NCBI RefSeq assembly: GCF_014524545.1
Contig: NZ_CP053557.1
Span: forward strand, 2,629,501-2,693,500
Length of the DNA stretch: 64,000 bases
DNA from: Exiguobacterium sp. Helios
Lineage (GTDB): Bacteria > Bacillota > Bacilli > Exiguobacteriales > Exiguobacteriaceae
Direction: 5' to 3'
Shown: piece by piece, positions 1-9,898 of the stretch
How positions within the stretch are numbered: position 1 is the first letter of the stretch
Layout of the letters: each line of letters starts with the position of its first letter
Translations under genes and position numbers: made by a program
Notes under the pieces: generated by a model
The model's input: only the letters and a program-made list of their open reading frames with translations
Database searches by the model: none
Told to the model about the DNA's origin: nothing

Positions 1-12
1 TGAATTTAACAT
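1..12 (-). CDS. start of a gene running off the window (first 4 codons)
   Basis: On the minus strand an AAAGGAG ribosome-binding site (21-27) lies 8 nt before an ATG at 12-10, followed by Leu-Asn-Ser and the window edge. The gene would be the next minus-strand gene after eno in the ancestral arrangement. Only four codons are visible, so nothing can be said of its product; it could be a chance match. Confidence 0.35.
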
Positions 13-267
13 GATCATTTCTCCTTTAGATGTTTTTTGAACCTTCACCCGTTCAAATGTATTTAAGCCTTATAATGATTGTGCTTAAACTTATTTATAA
101 CTATAACATTTTAATGACCAGGTAGTAAAAGAAAGGTCTCATAAATTTGATTTTTTACCCCTTGGAATTGAATGGCGTTGGTATGTACTCAATGGCAAAA
201 CCATTTGTTTTGAATCATTTCTGATGTCAGATCGAATTCAACTTCTTTTACTCAATGAATCATGAAC

Positions 268-317
268 ACAAAAAACCTCCTATTCGTGTGCGGATCGCAC
301 ACATGAATAGGAGGTTT
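268..317 (-). terminator. ancestral eno terminator, left of the island
   Basis: A long perfect stem (arms 273-285 and 305-317, with an inner GTGTGCG/CGCACAC stem) is followed on the minus strand by a T-rich tail. It has the same outer stem, AAACCTCCTATT, as the terminator at 6819-6870 next to intact eno. It lies 46 bp beyond the truncated eno copy at 363-487, so it is probably the original eno terminator displaced by the island. Confidence 0.85.
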
Positions 318-362
318 CGGCTGTACAGTGAATGTACAACACACGTTAAATTATCAACCTGG

Positions 363-493
<131 letters not shown>

Positions 494-627
494 TCAAAAA
501 ATTACTTAATGATTATGCCTCACCTAACTATTTATGAATATCTGTATAGCTAAATTTACTATAACATAATTTACTAACAATTTTCCCCGTTTATCAAACA
601 ATTGAGAATAATAGAAAGCATAAATCT

Positions 628-2064
628 TTAAGGCATTGAACAGATTTCTTCTGGATTTATTATAGCCGTTAATCTTGAAATTTCATAATGAAAATCAAAC
701 ATAGGAATAGATATTTGATTAGTAGCATTAATCATTTGTTTTAGTTCATCAGATGAATCTACATCAAAAAGGTACTTGGCTTTTTTAAAGTGCCGTGTTG
801 ATTTTAATTTTGTTAATATCTTTAGATTGTTTCTTTTTTTATATATCGCAGTTTTAGGTAACCATAACTTTGTATCAGGTTCTTTTACTTTTTGTAGTAA
901 TGATATATAGAAGAGTATGAGATCTGCTTCTAATAATGCATTTAAATACTTATCATTTGCTCTTTCTTTAATTAAAGTAGAGGAAGGACTTACCAAATTT
1001 AATTGAAGTCTTTCAGACCTTTTTTCTAAAGAACTTAAATGAAAATTAAAGTTTATAAACTTTATATGATCTTTATGATAATACTCTGATGCAGTTTGAT
1101 ACTCTGAATCAAGTAGTTCGCGTGTCATCAAAAATTTTTTTTGTTGAAGTAAAATGGAGATTGTATAAAGAAATGTTTCCTTAACCATAAATTTATAATG
1201 TTGGTAGTGGGACGAATTGTATGATTCAAGGTTTTCCGGTTGTATAAATGAATACATTTTTTCAAAAAACTCAATCAAATCGTCTGTTTCAATTGTTTCA
1301 GAAGAAATCATTATTTCTAAAGCTTCAATATAATCATCTCTAAGAGGATCAAAAAGATTTATTTTTTCATATATTTCCTCATCAATATGCTTCCCTTCTT
1401 CTACAACGTCTATTTTTAAGAGTTTTAATGATGCCCAAAATTCTACGGCAAATGTAAACCACAAACTTTTAAGTCTTTTAGGATTAGAAATTTCTGCTTT
1501 TTTAATTTGCCTAATAACATTTTTAGTACTAAAATATGGTTTTTCTTCTTCAGTAATATAACTTGGTGGTGTCCCTATTGGAGGTTTTTGGTACAAAGGA
1601 ACTTGAAAAATATTCCTTACTAATTGCTCATAGTTTTTTTCAAAATGTTCTTCTTCTGACAAGTCTATGTACATCCTTGACTTAATATAACTTGGTACAA
1701 AATCCTTACCTGTTTCATCTCTTTCTGAAATTATTGGAATAAATTTTTCTTGTTTAATATCATTAAAAACTTCCGGAGTTATTATTTGAGATTCAGTTCC
1801 TACGCCACCATCTCTATTATTCGCTTTCTTTTTGTAACCTTCGTCACAAATTATTAGAACTTTATCAATTTTTTCAGAATCTGATACCATTTTCTCCATG
1901 AAAGCATAGATATCATGACCTTCTTTTAGATGCCATTTATCATATATTACTTCGACTCCATTTTCAGTTAATCTAGTCGCTAAATCATGAACCCATTCCT
2001 CATGTTGAGTGGTAGTCCAACTATATGATATAAAAACTTTCGGTGTTTTTAATGCAGTCCTCAT
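628..2064 (-). CDS. SEFIR/TIR-domain protein, candidate antiphage effector
   Basis: The protein has 478 residues. Residues 8-150 look like a SEFIR (TIR-like) domain: KVFISYSW at the first strand, then a DKWHLKEGHD segment, VLIICDEGY and a GGVGTE motif. The remaining 300 residues are predicted mostly helical and I do not recognise them. Known biology: single-gene bacterial SEFIR proteins have been described as antiphage systems acting through NAD+ loss and abortive infection. Function here is inferred from the domain and from its place in an island. The start ATG has a GGGAGG site 7 nt upstream. The gene is separated from the upstream pair by a terminator, so it is probably transcribed alone. 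A plain TIR assignment is the main alternative. Confidence 0.75.
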   Translation of the reverse strand: MRTALKTPKVFISYSWTTTQHEEWVHDLATRLTENGVEVIYDKWHLKEGHDIYAFMEKMVSDSEKIDKVLIICDEGYKKKANNRDGGVGTESQIITPEVFNDIKQEKFIPIISERDETGKDFVPSYIKSRMYIDLSEEEHFEKNYEQLVRNIFQVPLYQKPPIGTPPSYITEEEKPYFSTKNVIRQIKKAEISNPKRLKSLWFTFAVEFWASLKLLKIDVVEEGKHIDEEIYEKINLFDPLRDDYIEALEIMISSETIETDDLIEFFEKMYSFIQPENLESYNSSHYQHYKFMVKETFLYTISILLQQKKFLMTRELLDSEYQTASEYYHKDHIKFINFNFHLSSLEKRSERLQLNLVSPSSTLIKERANDKYLNALLEADLILFYISLLQKVKEPDTKLWLPKTAIYKKRNNLKILTKLKSTRHFKKAKYLFDVDSSDELKQMINATNQISIPMFDFHYEISRLTAIINPEEICSMP

Positions 2065-2135
2065 ATTTCAACCTCCCATTTAATAAAACAATAACCATTT
2101 TTCTTCTTCAATTTGCCGATAATGATTATTGTACA

Positions 2136-2182
2136 AAAAATAAAAGCACTCTGTATCTTAGGCACAAAGCACTCTTATTTTT
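2136..2182 (-). terminator. terminator between the unknown gene pair and the SEFIR gene
   Basis: The minus strand shows an A-rich arm AAAAATAAGAGTGCT and a matching arm AGTGCTTTTATTTTT (15 pairs, three of them G-U) around a 17-nt loop, ending in a run of T. Flanking A and T tracts would let it work in both directions. Confidence 0.65.
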
Positions 2183-2238
2183 AAATCAATTTTTATAATT
2201 TATTTATCTTAATTTTAACAAATATTTAATTTCAATAA

Positions 2239-2772
2239 TTAGTCATCATTATTTTCTATATCTTCCCACTCTTGGTATACCCTAATCACTGCTCTATATC
2301 TTGAAGTTAAAACATTTGTATATGTATCGTCTTTAGTATCTTCAACCCATTGTTTTATTTCTTGTTTATAATTCTTTTTAAATCTTTTTTGATCGATCTT
2401 TTTATCTATATACTGACCACAAGCGTTCTCATATGCATTCCAACTGTTCTCAAGACATGTGCTTAAATGTAGTATGTGAGCATTAAGCAAATCTTCTTGA
2501 GCACTATTTAAATTTTCTGGAAGTTCGGATTTACATTTCGCAAGCTGAATACCACTGTTAAGATAATTTTGTTTGGAATTATTAATTCTATCACTAACTG
2601 CATTTTCTAGTGCTCCCATTGAAATATCATTTGCTTGCTTAGAATTTAAATTTGCTTCAATAGAGAGTGCTTTGTTTTTTCTTGCGATATACATTGTTAT
2701 TGCTGTTGTAACTATTGAAATAATAACAGCAATAATAGATATGGTTAAATTCACTTTTTCTGAATAAGTCAA
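2239..2772 (-). CDS. unknown protein with one N-terminal membrane segment
   Basis: The protein has 177 residues. Residues 8-29 (ISIIAVIISIVTTAITMYIA) form a single membrane segment followed by a long polar, probably helical cytoplasmic part. The start is TTG, one base after the stop of the upstream gene at 2774, with a GGGGGAAG site overlapping that stop, so the two are almost certainly translationally coupled. I do not recognise the family. Being in the same island and strand as the SEFIR gene, it could be a membrane partner in defence, but nothing in the sequence proves this. Confidence 0.7.
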   Translation of the reverse strand: MTYSEKVNLTISIIAVIISIVTTAITMYIARKNKALSIEANLNSKQANDISMGALENAVSDRINNSKQNYLNSGIQLAKCKSELPENLNSAQEDLLNAHILHLSTCLENSWNAYENACGQYIDKKIDQKRFKKNYKQEIKQWVEDTKDDTYTNVLTSRYRAVIRVYQEWEDIENNDD

Positions 2773-2773
2773 A

Positions 2774-3052
2774 TTACTTCCCCCGATTGATTAATTCATA
2801 CATATAGTTAACGAACTTAATATACTCTTTATTATCTGATTCTTTCAAAAAATAGTATTGTCCATCTTCAAAGCCAGTTATACAATTCTCAATATTACTC
2901 ACAATCTTAAGTTTTGTACCAACGTCAATTAATTCCCCACTATCAAAAGTAGAACTGTTTATTTCTTGAACTATTTCTTGTGCCTTATTGTAAGTAGGTA
3001 AGTTTTTTAATTGATCTGCATACTTTTTCCCTAATTCTTCTACAGTAGCCAT
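2774..3052 (-). CDS. unknown 92-residue protein, coupled to the membrane gene
   Basis: A small acidic soluble protein with no signal peptide or membrane segment. It begins MATVEELGKKYADQL and contains a central aromatic stretch (GQYYFLKE). It is the first gene of a two-gene unit: its stop codon is one base from the TTG start of the 177-residue membrane protein. No family is recognised. Its small size and its order ahead of a membrane protein would fit a regulatory or antitoxin-like partner, but that is speculation. Confidence 0.65.
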   Translation of the reverse strand: MATVEELGKKYADQLKNLPTYNKAQEIVQEINSSTFDSGELIDVGTKLKIVSNIENCITGFEDGQYYFLKESDNKEYIKFVNYMYELINRGK

Positions 3053-3096
3053 ATTAACAACTCCGATTTCCTTTTTTTTATTTATATTAACATATT

Positions 3097-3705
3097 TTAA
3101 TAGGAAAAATTATTATCAATTTCTTCTTTTCTTTTTTTTCTTTCCCTGTATAAAGTTGATCTACTAATTTTAGTTATCTCCTCAATTTGTTTCACTGTCA
3201 TGCCATTGACCGATCTTTTTTCAAATAAATTTAAGGCATGATTTAAAGCATTATTTTTTTCGGTATATTTTTTAGGTCTTCCTTTATAAACTCCTCGTTT
3301 CTTTGCTTCTTGAATACCTTCTAATTGTCTTTCGCGAATCATATCAGCTTCAAATTCAGCTATACCTGATAAAACTGTAATCATTAACTTCCCAATTGCT
3401 TTACTAGTGTCTATTCGATCTCCGCCCATATTTAAAACAATTAATGCTACACCTTTTTGATTTAATTCTTCAATTGTACTTAAAGCGTCTTTAGTACTTC
3501 TAGCAAATCTATCTAGCTTCGTTACAACAATTGAATCTCCTTGTTTTACTGTTTGAAGCAAGATACGAAGCTGTTGCCTTCCTTCTTTTTGGCGACCGCT
3601 TACTTTTTCACTAAAAATTTTCTCGCACTCAACATCTTCAAGTTGATTTATTTGTGCATCTAAATTCTGACCAGCTGATGATACTCTTGCATATCCGTAT
3701 TTCAA
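3097..3705 (-). CDS. serine recombinase (resolvase/invertase family)
   Basis: The chosen TTG start at 3705 gives 202 residues beginning with KYGYARVSS, which holds the catalytic serine. An AAGGAGCG site lies 7 nt upstream. A longer in-frame start at 3825 would add 40 residues unlike this family. Further family motifs are KLDRFARS, the GKLMITVLSGIAEFE dimer helix region and RERQLEGI. A C-terminal helix-turn-helix is present (VKQIEEITKISRSTLYR). Members resolve cointegrates or invert DNA at short dyad sites. A palindrome-rich stretch just upstream is a candidate site. In this island it may have served multimer resolution of a circular form. Confidence 0.92.
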   Translation of the reverse strand: MKYGYARVSSAGQNLDAQINQLEDVECEKIFSEKVSGRQKEGRQQLRILLQTVKQGDSIVVTKLDRFARSTKDALSTIEELNQKGVALIVLNMGGDRIDTSKAIGKLMITVLSGIAEFEADMIRERQLEGIQEAKKRGVYKGRPKKYTEKNNALNHALNLFEKRSVNGMTVKQIEEITKISRSTLYRERKKRKEEIDNNFSY

Positions 3706-3712
3706 AAAAACA

Positions 3713-3800
3713 CGCTCCTTTTTTGATACATGTATATGAAACACCATTACCTTAAGTATAACGTTATAGTCTTTTTGTATCAATAGGGTGTAGTCATTTG
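3713..3800. promoter_or_regulatory. palindromic region upstream of the resolvase (candidate res/operator)
   Basis: The stretch contains a perfect 12-bp palindrome TATAACGTTATA (3757-3768), and TTGATACA (3723-3730) matched by its reverse complement TGTATCAA (3776-3783), placed almost symmetrically around it. Serine resolvase genes usually lie beside their own recombination site, which also serves as operator. That assignment is an inference from arrangement only. Confidence 0.45.
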
Positions 3801-3925
3801 ACACAAGCATAAAAATAAATGACATAAATAGTTATTTCTTCTTTTATTTTCAATTAGATTGTTATATAATGTATCTTTTTACCTCTTTTAGATTTATACT
3901 CATACACAAGGGAGGTGAAATAAAC

Positions 3926-4189
3926 ATGACTACCAAGAAAAAAGTTAGTGCTGAAAGTATTATAGATAATTTTGATAAATTTGAGTTATTGAAACCTGTT
4001 TCTGAATTTTCTACTCTCGCTTACTCATTTGACTATAATAATGAACCTGGACAAATTAATATCTTTTTCGAGAATGATACTATCGTAAACGTTCATTTAT
4101 TGTTTGATAACGGGGAAACTATTACTGAATTTAGAAACGATCCAAAACTGCGGACTCTAGCAAAACAAATTTTGTCTTCTATAAAATAA
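3926..4189 (+). CDS. unknown 87-residue protein of the island
   Basis: The start chosen is the ATG at 3926, 8 nt after a strong AAGGGAGGTG site; an upstream in-frame ATG at 3869 lacks one. The protein begins MTTKKKVSAESIIDNF, is acidic and has alternating hydrophobic residues in the middle (INIFFENDTIVNVHLLF), suggesting a small beta-rich fold. No signal peptide or membrane segment is present. It is divergent from the resolvase and shares the intergenic palindromic region. I do not recognise it. Confidence 0.65.
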   Translation: MTTKKKVSAESIIDNFDKFELLKPVSEFSTLAYSFDYNNEPGQINIFFENDTIVNVHLLFDNGETITEFRNDPKLRTLAKQILSSIK

Positions 4190-4678
4190 ATGTAATCAAT
4201 AATAAGTAAGCCGATACTATATTTATTATCTACAAATAAATATTTCATAGTAGTAATAAAAGAATAGTTTTATTTAATTTCTGCTCACGGTGTGCTCACG
4301 TAAGAACCGGCTCAATTGAGCCGGTTCTAGTCTATTGTTCACGGGAGAAAATAAAACGACTCTGAATTTGGACTTAGAACTGCCTATGACTCTAAACACC
4401 TAACTGTCTAACTTAATGGTCAATAGTACTCCCCTATTTACTTTGTAATAACGAACTACCAACTTGCTATCGCAAGTTCTTCTTTTTGACCAAGCTTCGT
4501 GTCAATTTTTCGCTTCGCAAAAAGATTAACACTGCGTTGCTCGCCAAAAAGAAGCAAAAAGCGAGCATTCAACACTTATTTTCATTATTTTTGTGCAAGA
4601 TCATCTTTAATATAAAAAATAAATATATATTATAAGTGAATTTGCACAGTTAACACTAATTTGAAAGGACATAAATAA
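4190..4678. other. 489-bp palindrome-rich noncoding stretch (possible origin or transfer site)
   Basis: No gene is seen. Structures present are: a repeated GTGCTCACG-type motif near 4281-4300; a perfect 26-bp palindrome at 4303-4328 (AGAACCGGCTCAA and its complement), possibly a terminator for the gene ending at 4189; a hairpin ACTTGC/GCAAGT near 4461-4477; an imperfect hairpin in a T/A-rich context near 4506-4524; and GCTCGC (4539-4544) paired with GCGAGC (4561-4566). Clustered hairpins before a large DNA-element gene resemble single-strand origins or oriT regions of small Gram-positive elements. This is inference. Confidence 0.4.
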
Positions 4679-5851
4679 ATGCAGAAAGAATATACTATAT
4701 CGCAGGCTGTTAATAAATATGGAACATCAAAACAAAAACAGAGCTTTGAACTTAAATTAGAAAAAGGGGACAGAAATCTTAATGTAAATGTTCTCGAAAG
4801 CATACTAAAGGTCATTGAAACACATTATGAAGAAGTTAAAGTTGAAGGACGGGGAAGTAAAAGAATAATTATCTGTAATCATAAAAGAGAAATTCCATTG
4901 GTTAAACAAGATAACAGAAGAAATAACGGTAAGTGGACTGTACCTTATACAGCTAATATAGATGTCCAAATTATAAAAATTGTTAAAGAAGGTATTTGCT
5001 TAGAGCGTCCTCGAACTTTAACTGATTGGTCTCATTATTTCGGATTAATCAACTCAAAAGAACTAAACCTCTTTCGATCAAAATTTGACACACATAGATA
5101 TGATCTATTAATTAAAGATTTAATCTCCTCGTCGACTTTGCAGATAGGTGAAGAAAAAGTTATTGATGATTTTTCTTCATATCTATTAATGATAAGAGAT
5201 CAAGTTCACAGTAGTTTAAAAAGATTAAAGAAAATAAACGCTTTAGATATCTTAGAGATTTTTAACGGAAAAACTTCTACTACTAATAAATCTATTCTGA
5301 TTAGTAAAGACACATACAATAAAGTTGAAGAATTAAAAGCTAAATTAATGAAGGAATTTGATATTACAAACTTTAATTTAGTTGTTCATTCTAAAGCTAA
5401 GAAGGTTATTGCTTATAAAAAGTCTCTAGCAGATAATATAAAAAAGATAAAAGATGAAAATGGTACCGTGCTCAACCTAGAGTATGTTTTCATGACTTAT
5501 GAACTAAGTGCTTTTCCTAATAAAGATTTGTTATCAGTATTTTATAGAAAATACCCTGATAAAGTATCAATGTTGGATATTAAGGATGAACAAGAATTTT
5601 GGCAGAAAAATTATGAATCATATTTATTCAATCGTAAAAAGTATATTAATAATTCTGCTGAGAAGACAAGACAACGATATTTTATAAAAAAAATGCATGG
5701 TCCCGCTTATCCTGAATTAGGTGGTAAAGGGCGAGTACGGGGTCCACAATTAAGAGATTTTAAATACGACATACTTTATCACACTTTATTTTTTGAAGAT
5801 GATTTTTTACCGCGTATTAATGCTCTTTCTAATTATTTTATAACTAAATAA
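4679..5851 (+). CDS. unknown 390-residue island protein, possibly replication-related
   Basis: The start ATG follows an AAAGGA site by about 10 nt. The N-terminus (TISQAVNKYGTSKQKQSFEL) could form a small DNA-binding helix bundle, and the protein is lysine-rich throughout. The C-terminal part has a distinctive GGKGRVRGPQLRDFKYD stretch. No Walker, HUH or relaxase motif is visible. Its place downstream of hairpins and next to the integrase would fit a replication initiator or an excision accessory protein, but I do not recognise the family. Confidence 0.6.
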   Translation: MQKEYTISQAVNKYGTSKQKQSFELKLEKGDRNLNVNVLESILKVIETHYEEVKVEGRGSKRIIICNHKREIPLVKQDNRRNNGKWTVPYTANIDVQIIKIVKEGICLERPRTLTDWSHYFGLINSKELNLFRSKFDTHRYDLLIKDLISSSTLQIGEEKVIDDFSSYLLMIRDQVHSSLKRLKKINALDILEIFNGKTSTTNKSILISKDTYNKVEELKAKLMKEFDITNFNLVVHSKAKKVIAYKKSLADNIKKIKDENGTVLNLEYVFMTYELSAFPNKDLLSVFYRKYPDKVSMLDIKDEQEFWQKNYESYLFNRKKYINNSAEKTRQRYFIKKMHGPAYPELGGKGRVRGPQLRDFKYDILYHTLFFEDDFLPRINALSNYFITK

Positions 5852-5852
5852 A

Positions 5853-5905
5853 AACAATAAAACGCCCTTTTCAATTAATTTCAAAGTGGCGTTTTGTTGT
5901 TTTTA
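5853..5905. terminator. bidirectional terminator between the 390-residue gene and the integrase
   Basis: Arms AACAATAAAACGCC (5853-5866) and GGCGTTTTGTTGTT (5888-5901) pair almost perfectly and are flanked by A and T runs. It serves the convergent genes ending at 5851 (plus) and 5911 (minus). Confidence 0.85.
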
Positions 5906-5910
5906 ATAAA

Positions 5911-6818
5911 TTATTTCATATTCATTAGCGGACTTGATTTAGAAGCCATTTCTATTATGTTTTCGGACTCTAATCCTTCTAAATATCTTTTTGTTACTTG
6001 TATATTTTCATGACCCGCAATTTTAGAACAGCTATACAAATCAAGTCCATTTCTCAAATTAGATTGGATAGCATAATGTCTTAGCGTATGCGGTGAACAT
6101 CTTATTCTTGTCTAACGTCAGCATCCCTCCCTGCCTTCCTAACAATATTTTCTATCTGTACACCTGTTATAGGTCTTCCGCTTCGTGAGAGGAAGTAATT
6201 AGCATGCTCTAGTCTCTTATTAATAAAGTATGATTGCTTAATCCGCTCATAACGAATCATGTACTTTTTTAAAATTAAACTAATAGGGACAAATCTCCAT
6301 TTAGCTCCTTTACCAAAAATGTTCATAGTAGTATCGTGAACGAAATCAGACTGTAAATTTATTAATTCGCTCATTCTAATACCAGTGTCAGCAAACATGG
6401 CAACAATTACTTTATTTCTAGCATTTAAAAAGTTTTTAAAATCATACGACTCAATCATTTTTGAAACTTCTTGATCTGTAAAAGTCTTGATGATTGTTTT
6501 ATCTTCCTTCAATAATTTTATTTTTGATAAGATATTAAATGAAATATATTCTTCTTGAACTAGATATACATAAAATGAACGAAGCGACTTGATGATTGTG
6601 TTGATATAAGACGCTTTATTTCCTATCTGTAAATGATACTGGATAAACTTTTTTACGTGCAGAGAAGAAATATCCTCAATATCCGTTATTTGATGTTGTT
6701 CATTCAGATAATTTACAAACTGGATAACGTTGTAGTTATAGGTTGAAATAGTCTGTTTTGAGTAGTTTCTAATTTTTAAATCAAACTCAAATTCTTTTAA
6801 CAAATCAATCATCAACAT
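5911..6818 (-). pseudogene. int: tyrosine recombinase (integrase), frameshifted before the catalytic box
   Basis: The first reading frame (6102-6818) gives 238 residues: a SAM-like core-binding N-terminus (about 1-90) and the start of the catalytic domain with the conserved arginine in DTGIRMSEL. It stops at VRQE-TAA. One base downstream in another frame the rest of the family follows without interruption to 5911: IRCSPHTLRHYAIQ (His-x-x-Arg), then KIAGHENIQVTKRYLEG with the nucleophile tyrosine. Restoring one A in the GAATAAG at about 6104-6110 would rejoin them into about 303 residues. The visible frame alone lacks three catalytic residues, so it should be inactive. A sequencing error or programmed frameshifting are alternatives. 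The gene sits at the eno-proximal end, as expected for the island integrase. Confidence 0.9.
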
Positions 6819-6870
6819 AAAAAAAAACCTCCTATTAGTGTGTATACATCACACATAAATAGGAGGTTTT
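6819..6870 (-). terminator. eno terminator supplied by the island; its stem holds the integrase RBS
   Basis: Minus strand: AAACCTCCTATT (6836-6825 partner at 6869-6858), an inner TGTGTG/CACACA-like stem, and nine T. The 3' arm contains AGGAGG (6833-6828), and the integrase ATG (6818-6816) follows directly after the nine-T tract, 9 nt from AGGAGG. The terminator stem thus sequesters the integrase ribosome-binding site. Confidence 0.9.
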
Positions 6871-6982
6871 AGCTGTAATCGTTGTACGACTAAGTTCATT
6901 TTTCTGTATTACATAACTCAGAATCACTAAACCTATGCTGTACAACAAACTTCAGACCCATTTCAGATCATCATCAACCCAA

Positions 6983-8277
<1,295 letters not shown>

Positions 8278-8350
8278 TTAAATTCGCTCCTTTTTGTTTG
8301 AGAAAGATTAGTTTGTGGTGAGACAGTGACAAGTCGATCGATTGACGGGA

Positions 8351-9898
8351 TTATTTCTTTAATACAATCGATTTCCCCGTCATTTCTGCCGGTTGATCTG
8401 CTCCGAGTAAATCGAGAACAGTTGGTGCCAAGTCTGCCAATACGCCAGTCAATGGCTCAAGGAGTTCGACGTCCTCGACCGTGACGATACATGGAACAGG
8501 TTCTGTCGTGTGAGCCGTCATCTTGCTACCATCGGCATTGAGGACTTTGTCCGCATTCCCGTGGTCGGCTGTGATGATGGCTGCGCCACCCTTGCTGAGA
8601 ATCAAATCAACGACTTGTCCAAGACATTTATCTACCGCTTCGATCGCCTTCTTCGTCGGCTCGAGCATACCCGAGTGACCGACCATATCGGGATTGGCGA
8701 AGTTGAGGATAATTGCGTCATGTTCGTCCGAGTTGATTGCGTCAACGAGCGCTTCTGTGACTTCATAGACACTCATTTCCGGTTTCAAGTCGTATGTCGC
8801 GACTTTTGGAGACGGGATCAGAATCCGATTTTCTCCTTCGTACGGCTCTTCACGTTGACCGTTAAAGAAGAACGTGACGTGCGGGTACTTTTCAGTTTCC
8901 GCAATCCGCAATTGTTTAAGGCCTTGTTTCGATAACGTTTCACCGAGCGTATTTTTGATGTCTTCCGGTGGGAAGACGATGTCCGTATCAATCGCATCCG
9001 AGTACTTCGTCATCGAGACGAGCAGCAGGTTCTTCGGCGCATTGTCCGGCAATTCAAAACCATTGAAGCCTGTTTTTTCTTTATACGTCTTGGCGAGCTG
9101 AATCGCACGGTCCGGACGATAGTTGAAGAACATGATCGCATCGTTATCGTGGATCGGTGCTACTGGAGTACCGTCTTCCTGCACGACTACCGTTGGTTCA
9201 ATGAACTCATCTGTAACGTCTGTTTTGTACGAAGCTTCGACCATCGCGATTGGGTCTTTTGTTGTCGGACCGTCTGCGAACGTGATGACGTCATAGACTT
9301 TCTTGACGCGTTCCCAGCGGTTGTCGCGGTCCATCGCATAATAACGACCAGAGACACTTGCGAATTGACCGACGTTTAACTCGTCCATCTTCGCTTGGGC
9401 ATCACGGAGGAAACCGGCTCCTGATTGCGGATCACAATCGCGGCCATCCGTGAAGGCATGGAGATAGACTTTTTCGATTTCGTGAAGTTTTGCGAATTCA
9501 AGCACGGCATACAAGTGGTTGATGTGACTGTGGATTCCACCGTCAGAGACCAGACCGAAGATATGAAGGGCTGAACCGTATTTTTTCACGTGACCTGCCG
9601 CATCGTTCATCGCTTGACGCGAGAAGAACGAGCGATCCTTAATGGCATTGTTGATTCGGGATAGCGATTGGTAGACGACGCGACCTGCACCGATGTTCAA
9701 ATGACCCACTTCTGAGTTCCCCATTTGACCTTCAGGCAAACCGACGTATTCTCCTTGCGCATTCAACAACGTATGCGGGTACTGTTCCCAGTACCGGTCG
9801 AAGTTCGGTTTGTTTGCTGCCGTGACAGCATTTCCGAACTCCTCGTCACGCATACCGAAACCATCAAGGATGATCAGTGCGACTGGACGTTTTTTCAT
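8351..9898 (-). CDS. gpmI: 2,3-bisphosphoglycerate-independent phosphoglycerate mutase
   Basis: The product has 515 residues. It interconverts 3- and 2-phosphoglycerate with two Mn2+ ions. The metal-binding start [12 protein letters not shown] and the serine nucleophile motif [14 protein letters not shown] are present, as are HGNAD and HTTEPVP from the C-terminal alkaline-phosphatase-like fold. It begins one base after the tpiA stop codon, so its ribosome-binding site lies inside tpiA. It is transcribed with the glycolytic operon. Confidence 0.98.
   Translation of the reverse strand: MKKRPVALIILDGFGMRDEEFGNAVTAANKPNFDRYWEQYPHTLLNAQGEYVGLPEGQMGNSEVGHLNIGAGRVVYQSLSRINNAIKDRSFFSRQAMNDAAGHVKKYGSALHIFGLVSDGGIHSHINHLYAVLEFAKLHEIEKVYLHAFTDGRDCDPQSGAGFLRDAQAKMDELNVGQFASVSGRYYAMDRDNRWERVKKVYDVITFADGPTTKDPIAMVEASYKTDVTDEFIEPTVVVQEDGTPVAPIHDNDAIMFFNYRPDRAIQLAKTYKEKTGFNGFELPDNAPKNLLLVSMTKYSDAIDTDIVFPPEDIKNTLGETLSKQGLKQLRIAETEKYPHVTFFFNGQREEPYEGENRILIPSPKVATYDLKPEMSVYEVTEALVDAINSDEHDAIILNFANPDMVGHSGMLEPTKKAIEAVDKCLGQVVDLILSKGGAAIITADHGNADKVLNADGSKMTAHTTEPVPCIVTVEDVELLEPLTGVLADLAPTVLDLLGADQPAEMTGKSIVLKK

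Noticed and set aside
3705-3825. Longer resolvase start at 3825
   Set aside because: The extra 40 residues are unlike the family and would cover the palindromic promoter region; TTG at 3705 has a strong site and the family N-terminus.
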